Shown piece after piece: positions 10,831-20,239 of a stretch of 22,206 bases of DNA; within the stretch, counting starts at the first letter, position 1, and the number at the start of each line of letters is the position of its first letter. Under the pieces are notes generated by a model that searched no databases, was not told the origin of the DNA, and saw only the letters and a program-made list of their open reading frames with translations. The stretch is from contig CM044497.1 in NCBI GenBank assembly GCA_024364805.1, positions 129,503,268 through 129,525,473 on the forward strand. The letters run 5' to 3'. Made by a program: the position numbers and the translations under genes. The stretch comes from Euprymna scolopes (taxonomy: Eukaryota > Mollusca > Cephalopoda > Sepiida > Sepiolidae).

Positions 10831-11207
10831 TTTATAAATGTGTCTGGATTGGTGTTAGAACGATTATTAGGACTCGGTATCAGAAATCCATAAACAATCG
10901 GAACTTTCAGAAGTCTCGGTATCGTAATCTGAAAAAGAAAATGTCTATGTCCGGTGCTCTTAACGATTCTTTTAATGTTGTTTTTAACGTAATTATTCAT
11001 TGCTTATACAAAAGATAAACTGAATATTTGTTGATTTTAAATTACCAGTAAAACTAAAATCATAGATCATCCTCTCACTCAACAAGTGTATTTTTACCTA
11101 TACAAAGATATATGCGCACAATACGTGGGTTTTACGGAAACCTAAAAATTAAAAACAAAACAAAACAAATAACCCAACTGTATAGACGAAAATTTTAAGA
11201 TTGAAAA
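10831..11207. other. AT-rich interval, no gene
   Basis: It contains a few CTCGGTATC/CGGTATCG words similar to the adjacent CGAT-rich repeat, which may therefore extend here in a diverged form. The short plus- and minus-strand frames over it are mirror images with no family resemblance. Confidence 0.4.
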
Positions 11208-11300
11208 AGAATCGATTATTGCATCGGAATCGGGAATTTAGAACAGAATCGGTAATTACATCAGTATCGGGGGAAAAAATGGAATCGCCCCATCACTAGT
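11208..11300 (-). repeat. CGAT-rich dispersed repeat, inverted partner of 24-120
   Basis: Read on the minus strand, the end is ACTAGTGATGGGGCGATTCC, followed by CGATACTGATG, AATTACCGATT and GTTCTAAATTCCCGATTCCG. The match to 24-120 is clear at the outer 90 bp and weak beyond. It is a dispersed repeat terminus; the two copies are 11 kb apart and need not belong to one element. Confidence 0.5.
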
Positions 11301-11394
11301 AAAGACGCATGTAAAAATGCTAATGTAACCGTGACAGAGAAAAAATATAATCACTTTTTAAGTTAGGCGTGACAAACCGACGAAAATAGTATTT

Positions 11395-11764
11395 TATTTG
11401 TTTTACTAATATATCATCATTTATCAAGGCCAAAAGGCCACTCTATGATAAGGATTAATGACTAATAAATGAATTAATAATGATGTCGAATGATTGACAG
11501 TTGTGAGATATCGAATATTATGAGAGGATTAGGAATAATTTCTGGAATTGATCAAGTTAGAATACTCGAAGTTCATAAGAGGAATCTGTTGGATTGAGAT
11601 TTGAAGACGGCCTTGTTGTATGCTGTAACCGGTAGAGAACGTGACGTACAAACCAACGAATATAACATCTTATAAAAACGCTTGGACACAGCTGAAGTAA
11701 GATGCATTCGTTTAATTAGTGCTATTAGAGACGCAAGTTCTATTTCAAGCTGATTGACGATCAA
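11395..11764 (-). mobile_element. LINE 3' fragment, copy b
   Basis: On the minus strand, SLPVTAYNKAVFKSQSNRFL corresponds to the last conserved block of the same LINE type as the fragments at 10.1 and 12.5 kb (NSLP...Y....FK...NR.L). A 3' UTR-like stretch follows, with CATAGAGTGGCCTTTTGGCC and then TTGATAAATGATGA. Only the extreme 3' end is kept. From 11301 to 11394 there is a third GGCGTGACA..CCGACGAAAA word at about 11362 and nothing else. From 11765 to 12424 I see AT-rich DNA with an A run at 11818-11830 and no gene. Confidence 0.6.
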
Positions 11765-12424
11765 AGCCTCATATAGACAAACAATGACTTATCTAAAACC
11801 TCTTGTCCCCGGAATAAAAAAAAAAACAAAAAACAAAAACATAAACAGTGTTCGTGTGAAATCGCTGTATATTTCTAATCGATTGTAAAGTGTTACTTTC
11901 ATTGAGCAATCATGCAAAATATCAGCGTTAAAGCATCAATCAAACAATGGCAAAGCATCTGTTCAATATTCCTCATTTAAATCACATTCGATTATGCATC
12001 CATATCGGTAGAACAGCGGGCCGTAAAAGAAAGTTTTTTTTTCTATGACTGATATTGTTATCGTTTGTAAGTCGGGGTTTATTGCTGCTGTATTTAATTG
12101 TGCTGTGAATGTGTGCGTGTGTGAGTGTAGATACGATAACTAGTGTTGCTGCTATTGCTATTGATTTTTTTCAGCACCAATTTTTGGTAATTCTGAAAGA
12201 AATACTTCCAGCATAAATTTTGATAATCCGTAATATTTGGATTATTCGGACTACTAGTCTCATATTGAGCGTTATTAACACAATGTTTCGGTTTATATAA
12301 CCCCTCGACCTTCTTCATGTAACTTTGTCCGGCTACTAAGATGCGGTGTGTACACTTTCAATTGCAAAGGAGACCAAGATAAAGACTAGGAAATAACTCC
12401 AACTCGCTTTTTCTTCGTAGCAAC

Positions 12425-12852
12425 AAAATTTATTTCCTCATTGTTAAAGCCATGACATCACTCACGTGATCTAGAACGTTCTCCATGCCTCTCATGAGAT
12501 CATTTTGCACTTATTAAGGCACAGAGGAAACTTGAGGATAAGGTTTAAAGAGTGTAGAGTAGCCAATGGGACAATATCATAGTAATCATTAGTAGTGTAA
12601 ATTTGGTAAATTCGATTAATTAATTTGATAATTGCCTTGAAGACGACCATATTGTAATCAGCTGGAAAGCAAACAGACGGAAGAGAGTTCCACAGGTATG
12701 CAGTTCTAAGAAAGAAGCTTTGTTCATGGAATCTACGTTTAGATTTAGTCACGGATAAGGAATGGGGAAATTTTTGATAGTGTTTTCAGCAAGACGAGTG
12801 TTTGTCGTAAAAGTTTGGCGAGGGGGAGACCATAGATTGGAGCTCAGAGGAA
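12425..12852 (-). mobile_element. LINE fragment, copy c, 3' part
   Basis: The minus strand reads SSELQSMVSPSPNFYDKHSS from the insertion edge, then KSKRRFHEQSFFLRTAYLWN, SLPSVCFPADYNMVVFKAII. These are the terminal blocks of an APE-type LINE polymerase. Upstream in element orientation (higher coordinates) the sequence is interrupted at 12852/12853 by the LTR element. The missing neighbour is found at 19107. A stop lies shortly after DKHSSC. The 3' end near 12425 is approximate. Confidence 0.8.
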
Positions 12853-13380
12853 TGTAACCCCTCACGCGAGAAGGTGGTTAAAGACCCCTCTTTATCTAGA
12901 AATCTCGGCTCGTGTAGCCTAGTCTTCTCTGAGGTTGTTACATGAAATCTGGTATGCTGAAAGCGAATATCGGAGCAGCAGGCAGGAAGAAAGACAAACT
13001 CATGTAGTTTATCTACAGAAGCTTAATTTCGCAGAATTATATACAAATGTTTTTACAGATCTCATTTAGTTTTTGACCCCATTTAAGACTAAAAATCCCA
13101 TAACCTCGAGATCATCAGCCATCACTCAGCCAGTACAATATGTTCGTCTAAGATCCTCGCATTTCTTGTTGCTGAGTTTTCCCAAATAACAAAATATCTC
13201 AGGTCTTCTAACCAAAAACAAAACAAAACACCCCCCAAATATATCCATTTTTAACAGTGAATTACAATATATCTATATTTATCTTCTCTATCTTAAATCC
13301 TCGGGTTATCTGGCGTCATCTGGGAATGATAAGCTACATCAGCGTAGTTCTAACTCTCCTTAATCGAGGATTACTTTACA
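12853..13380 (-). repeat. 3' LTR of the LTR element
   Basis: Read on the plus strand it starts TGTAACCCCTCACGC and ends TTTACA. It matches 18374-19106 throughout most of its length, including CTAGAAATCTCGGCTCGTGT and CACTCAGCCAGTACAATATG. It is shorter than the 5' LTR. Confidence 0.9.
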
Positions 13381-13393
13381 TTCGCCCCCTTAG
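13381..13393 (-). other. Polypurine tract
   Basis: On the minus strand TAAGGGGGCGAA lies immediately upstream of the 3' LTR. Such a tract primes plus-strand DNA synthesis in LTR elements and fixes the orientation here. From 13394 to 14212 I see a T-rich 3' region with a short tandem duplication near 13625-13680 (CACCAAAAATGTAAAAAGTT type), but no gene. Confidence 0.6.
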
Positions 13394-14212
13394 ACTATAT
13401 TGCTTCGTAGAACCAATGGAGTCTAATTCCTTAACACACCACACCATCCCTTTTTACGTTTCGCCGTCAGATTTTATTTTCCACAGACTCCTCTCTCCAT
13501 CCTTAAATAATCCGTCAACAAGATAACATATACACAATCCCATATCAACCCTTTTTATGCAGGGTTCTCCCCTTTTCCATTCAAAAGTTCATAAGAAATT
13601 TAATTCAAAATTTTCGTTAAATCATCAAAAATGTAAAAGTTCAAAGTAAAATCACCAAAAATGTAAAAAGTTCAAAGTTCGTCAGGGCTAATATAATTTC
13701 TTTTTTTTCACATGCAATTTTATTTCTTTGTTCGTATATTTTTTCCAATTCATATTAATAATTTAAAGATAAGATAATCATCATTTAAAAATTGTCATTC
13801 AATAAAATTCATTAAGTTCATCAATTACTCGTAAGAGTTACTTCCCTGTTTAAAAGTTTTGTCCCCTTTTTTTTCAAATAACATTACTCGATTTTTTTAA
13901 GGCTTATAAGAGTTATTCCCCTTTTTCCAATTTCTTTTCATCAATCACAGTCACAATTTACAAGAGATTTTTTTTTTTGCTTCAAACTTTTTTTCACTTC
14001 ACTGCTATCAACAGCACAGTCTCGTAATCCAGGGTATACAGCACTAATCAGGGTTCTCAAAGGACTCGCTTTTTAATGAGCTAGGGGGATCTTCTCACCT
14101 TAAGCAGTTATAGTTGAACCTTCACCTTTTAATTCACAGTTCAAGCCTTCTTTAATAAGCATCTTGTAATAATTTTCTTTCACTGAGGACTTCTTCTCAC
14201 CTCAATAGACGG

Positions 14213-15400
14213 TCATTCAGGGTATCGTTGGGACTTTATTTCGACGGTTCTCAGCTCAGCGCCCTGCAAGAATTCTGGGTAAAACAGAGAGAAAAGAAAA
14301 GAAAGAAAAGAAAAGATCTTCAAGTCGTCTTCAGTTCCCTTGGATTTCAGCATCAGGGAGGACTTCAGGTTGCGTCTCGTTTTCGTCAGCACCAGCAGCC
14401 GCATCTTCCAGAACCACAGGCGGTTTCGAACCAGGGTCTCTCCCGCCATCTGTGCAATCAGCTTCGAGATGCTCATATTCGCTCTCTTCACGCACCATAC
14501 AACCACCAACAACAGCATAATTATCGTTACTAGAGTGCTCACTCCTGCTCCGATAACCACTACCTTATGAAGCCTATCCATAGCTTCCGTATTCTCCAGA
14601 CCGTTTAGTCGGTCCTGTAATTCATTCAAATCTATTCGTCTTACTCCTCCCATAGCTTTTGGTAGCCTTAGTCGGGTATGTGGCGGTGAACGATGGATCA
14701 GGGGGTCCCAGAGGTCAGTGAGGTTAGTCAATTGGTCATTCGCCCACTCTACCTCAGGTGCTTTTAACAAATACCGTCCCTCAACCTGATAATATGCAGG
14801 TAACCCTATGCCCTTTCCCCGGGCTTCACAATCCCTGTCCAGTTCTACCATAGTTAAAGGTGGTCCCAACTTGATTATCCCAGCATGCTGTGTTACCGCA
14901 TACCTAAGACAATTCCATCTTCTGTTGCGTGGGTACCAACCAGGTGCCTTCATCTACTCGTATAGTCAGTGGCAAAAGACCTTCTCTTGCCACTTCAACC
15001 TTGCAGACGCTATTTATCACTATCTCATCCCCCTGAAATAATCCCAACACACACAACTCTTGATCTCCAGTGACATACAACGGACTCTGTAATCCGGCAA
15101 ATTCCAAGACCATTATTTCGGCATATTTCTGCCTCTCGCTGATTCAACAGCATAAATCTGTCTCTTGCCATATTAAACGCTACATATGCTGACTCCACTC
15201 TGTAACTGGCTACCAACCCTAACTTTGGTGTGTCCAGTGAATAGGGTACAACTTGATAAACCTTATATTTGGTTCCTCGCTCTATCGAATCCTCTTCGAT
15301 AATTCAAACACAACACTAATGTTTTATCCTCCAAGAGTTTAATATTCGGATATATTATCCTACTCCTCCAAATATCTCTTGCATTCATTAACGCAGCTAT
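14213..15400 (-). pseudogene. Envelope-like remnant of the LTR element
   Basis: The longest open piece is 14213-14953, with further protein-like pieces on the same strand at 14904-15113 and 15025-15216. The C-terminal piece has a coiled-coil-like stretch (DLNELQDRLNGLENTEAMDR) just before a strongly hydrophobic segment at residues 131-153 of that piece. A basic stop-transfer (CVKR) and a cytoplasmic tail of about 90 residues follow. Further upstream are Cys-containing ectodomain-like stretches (LLNQREAEICRNN, DQELCVLGLF). This layout fits an F-type/errantivirus-like envelope protein, which would sit in the host membrane system. It is a fossil and is broken. Confidence 0.6.
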
Positions 15401-15740
15401 GACTGACAGGCATAGATCTCGCCAACCATCCACCAGGCGGAGCGTTCATCAATGGTATTTTTTCCTAACCACAAGCAGAGCGAAGGGGGTGCTCAGGGCC
15501 ACCGAGGGTTAACAACTCGCGATTCTGTCCACGTCGCGTTACACAGTTCCCTCCTTCTGCCAGCTACCGCTCGCTGCTCTGCTAACAGACCACCTCTCCT
15601 GGTCTCCACAGATACACAAGCTTTATCACGCCCATCCCCGAAACAAAGCGAGGAAAATTCCGTCTGTCAGTACACAACTATTTACAAAAAGTTAAGCACC
15701 TTTTTGCCACAGGCTGTTTAAACAACCAATTCAGTTTCAA

Positions 15741-16060
15741 TAAAATTACTCCGTACCCTCGTGGATAGTCAAAATAATAAACAAAACTACAGGAAGCCAA
15801 ATACGGCCCCTAATTTATTGAATTCCTCTCCATATTTCAAAACACATTGCCATAATACACTCTTTCTCTCTCCGTGTGACACACACACACGCTCATGCAG
15901 ACAACGACCTCAAGTTCGGCTTAATTAATCCGTTTCCTCATGAACGGTTAGTATAATAAACTTCTTTCTCCATGTAACACACACACACGCTCGTGCAGAC
16001 AACGACCTCAATTTCAACATCTGTCTCCTTATGGACGATTAATAAACAACTACAGGGAGT
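15741..16060. repeat. Tandem 98-bp repeat block inside the LTR element
   Basis: The unit 15861-15958 is repeated with a 98-bp period at 15959-16052. Both have TTTCTC, ACACACACACACGCTC.TGCAG, ACAACGACCTCAA and a .TCCT.ATG.ACG.TTA..AATAAA.C tail. A partial earlier unit (CCGTACCCTCGTGGATAGTC) lies at about 15751. This is non-coding. Confidence 0.75.
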
Positions 16061-16092
16061 TATCCACACGCCCTCAGCGTCCTCCCAGGTGG

Positions 16093-16191
16093 CATGTCCG
16101 AATGGACCCGTATCCAGAAATGCAACATGTCCAAATGGACCCGTATCCAGAAATGCAGCATGTCCGAACGGACCTGTATCCAGAAAGGCAC
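16093..16191. repeat. Three 33-bp tandem repeats
   Basis: The units start at 16093, 16126 and 16159, each beginning CATGTCC.AA.GGACC.GTAT. The length is a multiple of three, so any frame stays open: on the minus strand this gives an 11-residue repeat FLDTGPFGHAA. The surrounding frame (15938-16258) shows no domain, so I do not call it a gene. Confidence 0.9.
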
Positions 16192-17229
16192 CACGATCGG
16201 CAAACTTCTTACTCCCAAAATTCAACTTAAATTTCAATTTAAATGCTCCGTAATTCATTCCACTTATTAGAAAAAAAAAAAAAATAATTACTAAAATTTA
16301 ATGACTCCGCAGGTCGCACCCTTCAAGGAGACTCAGTTAACGCCTAGTTATCGCACGAGAAATTCTGTTTTTTTTTTTCAATTAATATCTCCAGGTGCGA
16401 ACATCACACACCTGATTTACTCACATGGAAAAAACCACCTAAAAAATAATTAATCACTTTTCGCGCACAATTGAGTGTATCACACTTCACTCATTGACGC
16501 TAATAATTATTTCCAATTATTTTCATTCAGTCTTGCGGCCTCTTTGACACTTATTTCGCAATTTAAGAACTCCTTCCTGACTGAGGCAAAATTCAAATTC
16601 CTCCAAAAGTCAGTTCAATCGCCGAAATGACTGCTACTGATTATTCTCAACTGGACTCCACTAAAATTTGTTCAGTTTAGTATATGAAATCCTTCCAGAC
16701 TGAGGTAACAAAAACAATTTTTTTTTCAAAAATTAATTCAACTCTAAAAATTTAATATCTCCAATTTGTCTCGTTTGAATACATAAAAACACAACTCTCA
16801 AAAGTTTAATTCTCAACAACAACCAGTAATATCGATTAATACAGACTACTTCAGTCAAATGTTTCGTCAAAGTTCACAGACTGCTTAAAAATAGTATTCT
16901 CGTTTTTTTTTTCCAAAAAAATACTTTCGTTTTCAGCTAAACTCAATCACAATTTAAAATTGTAGCGTAACTAAAATCCAAAAGTCATTATCATCAGAGC
17001 TAATTCGCTCTCGACAGAACTCAACGAATAGTCACTTTAAAATAAGCTAACAAAACTCTACACCCTTGTATTAAGCTATTCTCGAGGTAGGGTACTCATT
17101 TTTCCTTCTAATCTCACATCAGGTGGGTCATGGGGGCCACACACTATCCCATTTCCGATTTTTCGTTCCCCAGGAGGCAGACATTCTCCCACAATCCTCA
17201 TTTAATCTTGACCGCATGTTATTCAAGAT
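16192..17229. other. AT-rich internal region of the LTR element
   Basis: It is non-coding by eye, with short A and T runs. A CC.TCC.GACTGAGG.AA word occurs at about 16575 and again at about 16692. No pol motif was seen on the minus strand. Confidence 0.5.
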
Positions 17230-17470
17230 CATTCGAACACTTTGTCATTGACCCCGGGTGACATCAACCAGAATCAAGTCAGTCCCCCGGCCCTCCAGGA
17301 ATTTCTTTGAGCTGCCGGGTTGTCTCTTGATATCTTCATAAGTCAACATCGTCGAGAGGGCTGCTAAGTCTTTCTCCCCTTCATCGTACAAAGTTAATTA
17401 CACCCTGACTTCTGCCACCATCACCACCGTTCCAGACGTGACCCCTGCTTGCTGTTATAATGTTTGCATC
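17230..17470 (-). pseudogene. Coding-like trace in the gag position of the LTR element
   Basis: About 1 kb inside the 5' LTR the minus strand shows protein-like composition, for example YDEGEKDLAALSTMLTYEDI and RGTDLILVDVTRGQ, in a slightly GC-richer patch than its surroundings. Its position fits gag or a leader ORF. I do not recognise a matrix, capsid or zinc-knuckle motif. It is a fossil and is broken. Confidence 0.35.
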
Positions 17471-17734
17471 TTGGAATCCCTTCTCACGACTTAACTAGAC
17501 ATTCTCGCAAGGATTTATTTACGCCCCCCATGATATTAAAATATTCAAATATATGCAATATCAAATGCTTCAAAAGAGAGAAAAATTACAAACACCAAAG
17601 CATAAAAAACAACATTCGCTTGTACCTGCAAAAAAAATCACCCCTTCCTTTCATTAATTCACTGTTATTACTGCTGTTGGAGTGGAAACATGGACGACCA
17701 ACCGTTAATTTCACAGCGACAGCAACCCACGCTA

Positions 17735-18260
17735 TCTTACGGCCTCTCTCTCTCTCTTCAGGCCAAATTGCACAGACAGTAGAAAGAAGAAAAAAAAGGT
17801 TCGCTTACCCGCCTGTGTTGTTCCTTTCTTCCCCTCTATCTCTCTCTCTCGTCGCTTTCCAACGTGCACTTGTTGAAGTTGTCAAAAGTGTCTCTTTTTT
17901 ACTCTCTTTATTTTCTCTTCTTTTTTTTTCAAAATGTTCAAACGTTTTTATTTTATTTTCCAACCGGCGTTTTCTTTTTCTCTCTCTGTTCTCTCTTCTT
18001 TTTTTAATGTTAAAACGTTTTTTTTTTTTGCAAATTCTTTTTCTGGCTCAAAGTCTTTCTTCAAGCACTGTTTTTTTCTTCTTCTTCGGGTATCTCTATA
18101 TCGGTTTTCTTTTCTGTCTCTCCTTCCTTTTTGTTTTCAAATGTCACCGTCTGTCTGTCTTTTTCTTACTATGTCTTTTCTTCTGCCACTGATAATCCCA
18201 ACTCCGTATATCTCTTTTCTTCTATGGCAACAAAAAAATGAGAAATATTAAGTCTCACCT
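17735..18260. repeat. Pyrimidine-rich low-complexity tract (purine-rich in element sense)
   Basis: The tract is dominated by TTTTC, CTCTCT and T runs on the plus strand. The long plus-strand open frame 17464-18192 crossing it is Ser/Leu/Phe only and reflects composition. In element orientation this is a purine-rich leader just downstream of the 5' LTR. Confidence 0.7.
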
Positions 18261-18348
18261 TTTTTTATCAGGTCGATATCACCAACTGTAAGATTGTAAC
18301 GCAATCCCAGTACCGTTTTTTCTTTCTTCTTCCGTGGTAACACAAGGG

Positions 18349-18373
18349 CGTCCTGGTCAAACGGCAACCAATA
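18349..18373 (-). other. Candidate primer-binding site
   Basis: On the minus strand, three bases after the LTR end (GGTTACA, then TAT), the sequence TGGTTGCCGTTTGACCAGG begins with the TGG expected opposite a tRNA CCA end. I cannot name the tRNA. Confidence 0.4.
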
Positions 18374-19106
18374 TGTAACCCCTCACGCAAGAAGGTGGTT
18401 AAGAAAACTTTTTTATCTAGAAATCTCGGCTCGTGTAGCCTAGTCTTCTCTGAGGTTGTTACATGAAATCTGGTATGCTGAAAGCGAATATCGCAGCAGC
18501 AGGCAGGAAGAAAGACAAACTCATGTAGTCTATCTACAGAAGCTTAATTTCGCAGAGTTATGTACAAATGTTTTTACAGATCTAATTCAGTTTTTGTAAG
18601 ATTTTCACAGTCTCAAATCTCTTCACAGACAGCGACAGACGGTTTGACGAGGAAGGTGGAGGGGTCCCCTCTCCAGGGAACGGCAGTTCTCTACGATCTG
18701 TTCTTCCCGAATTTAACAAGCAATCTGCTTAATTTTAGAGCGTATCGACCCGATGTGGGTGGGGTGGAAGTCTCCCCAGCCAATCAAATCACGCTAAACC
18801 CCAACGATCTGAGACCCCATTTAAGACTAAAAATCCCACAACCTCGAGATCATCAACCATCACTCAGCCAGTACAATATGTTCGTCTAAGATCCTCGCAT
18901 TTCTTGTTGCTGAGTTTTTCCCAAATAACAAAATCTCTCGGATCTTCCAACCAACCCACCCCCAAATATATCCATTTTGACAGTGAATTACAATATATCT
19001 ATATTTATCTTCTCTATATTAAATCCTCGGGTTATCTGGCGTCACCCGGGAATGATAAGCTACCTCAGCGTAGTTCTAACGCTCCTCAATGGGGGATTAC
19101 GTTACA
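18374..19106 (-). repeat. 5' LTR of the LTR element
   Basis: Read on the plus strand it starts TGTAACCCCTCACGC and ends GTTACA. It is longer than the 3' LTR but collinear with it. The short plus-strand frames at 18560-19128 lie inside the LTR and are not genes. Confidence 0.9.
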
Positions 19107-19450
19107 GGAGCACTTGCCATTAAAATAAAGATAAAGCAGAGACAGGCCCGCAACGTATCTTCTGTGAGAAAGAGGTTGCACGGAAGAGAAAAGGACATCC
19201 CCTACTAGGCTACGAAGTTTATTTTGAACTCTGTCAAGGCAGGATAAGTCTTACTAGCAGCTACTATACAGGTGTTGCAACAATATGTCATCCTTGGACT
19301 ACCTGGCGGTTATATAGGCAGAAAATTGCATTAACATATAGATATCTACTGGGTTTATAGAAGGATCCCACCATTTTTCCAGCGACCTTGGCAACGGATC
19401 TGATGTACGTTATTTTGTTCCGTGCTCCACGTCTCTCACGTGATCTGTCC
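19107..19450 (-). mobile_element. LINE fragment, copy c, 5' part
   Basis: The minus strand reads RNKITYIRSVAKVAGKMVGS, FYKPSRYLYVNAIFCLYNRQ, YCCNTCIVAASKTY, LDRVQNKLRSLVGDVLFSSV, then HRRYVAGLSLLYLYFNGKCS. It ends exactly at the LTR element. The next residues of the family (SSEL...) are found at 12852, so both pieces are one LINE copy split by the LTR insertion. At least two frameshifts or stops occur within it. The 5' truncation is near 19450. Confidence 0.8.
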
Positions 19451-19807
19451 TTTTCTCTTTTTTAGTCTTTTTTCTTTACTGGTGACGTCATTTCGAATGC
19501 ATTTACACCCGCACATCCATGCTGTGTTACATCAAAGTGTATCTTTCTTCCAGACTCGGTAATCTTTCTGTCAAACACGGAAACCTACTCAAATTTCGAA
19601 CGGAATCGTTTATTTAATCCATTTTATCTCATTTAGTTTTTAATTTTTAATTCTTATTTTCGCTTCTTCGTATTTCTACTTCAACACCTGGAGATGATTC
19701 GTGGACGAATCGAAAGCGGTTGTGACAACAATAACTATGGAACTTTTATTAAAAAGAATCATAAAGCAAAGTCTCTCCGTTGCATTTAATAATGCTTGCT
19801 TGAGTGT
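19451..19807. other. AT-rich interval with a hairpin-GAAA motif
   Basis: There is no gene. At 19696-19711 GATTCG and CGAATC form a perfect 6-bp stem with a TGGA loop, directly followed by GAAA (19712-19715) and preceded by CCTGGAGAT. The arrangement stem-GAAA preceded by a CTGA-like word resembles stem II of hammerhead-type motifs reported from Penelope-like elements. The core CTGATGA is not intact, so self-cleavage is not claimed. Confidence 0.4.
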
Positions 19808-19833
19808 ACACACACACACACACACACACACAG

Positions 19834-19892
<59 letters not shown>
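19808..19892. repeat. (CA)n(TA)n compound microsatellite
   Basis: CA units with one GA interruption pass into a TA run. From 19893 to 20240 the sequence is AT-rich with no gene seen. Confidence 0.95.
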
Positions 19893-19897
<5 letters not shown>

Positions 19898-20239
19898 AAA
19901 ATAACAATTACAATTAAAATATGTTTTTAAAAAATATGTTCTTAACTCTTTTTCAAAGTGTTTTTTAACATGTTTTATTAACTGTTTGCTCTTATTATAA
20001 GCTCTATCTCCTATTTGGTTTTATCGAGATTTTACATCTGGTTGAGATTACTTTATAAATATTAATTCTTTAATATCTGTAATATACTTAAATTTTACCA
20101 TCTTGGATCATTTTGGTTATTTTATTATAAGTTCCAGCTTGGTTGAGATTTTTATTCTCTCCAGATATGTTTGAAAAGGAACACATTCCTCTGTCTTCCA
20201 AAATATCCCTATTCCTACCCAACAACAATATATTCACAA

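Larger units (their letters stand above)
12853..19106 (-). mobile_element. LTR retroelement fossil with env-like remnant, inserted in a LINE
   Basis: Direct LTRs with TG...CA ends bound about 6.25 kb. The flanking 4-bp target copies are GGAA (12849-12852) and GGAG (19107-19110), the length used by Gypsy/Metaviridae-type integrases. A polypurine tract and the env-like remnant set the orientation as minus. Parts seen are the 5' LTR (18374-19106), a candidate primer site, a coding-like trace where gag would be, a tandem-repeat-rich middle, the env-like region (14213-15400) and the 3' LTR (12853-13380). No protease, reverse transcriptase, RNase H or integrase is recognisable. The element is clearly broken, with multiple breaks. 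By eye the LTRs differ at about one base in twenty where they align, so the insertion is not recent. An errantivirus-like Metaviridae origin is likely but not proven. Confidence 0.85.

Noticed and set aside
14286-14316. AAAGAAAAG purine run as the polypurine tract of the LTR element
   Set aside because: It is purine-rich on the plus strand, while the element is on the minus strand, and it is far from the LTR; the tract at 13381-13393 fits better.
14405-14425. GGTTCGAAACC (minus strand) as a pol III B box or tRNA gene
   Set aside because: It lies inside the env-like open piece with no A box at a proper distance and no cloverleaf.
16093-16191. LDTG in the repeated peptide as a retroviral protease active site
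   Set aside because: The tetrapeptide recurs three times only because the DNA unit is tandemly repeated, and no protease fold pattern surrounds it.
17464-18192. Plus-strand open frame of 242 codons
   Set aside because: Most of it is Ser/Leu/Phe from a CT-rich tract, it is antisense to the LTR element, and it shows no domain.
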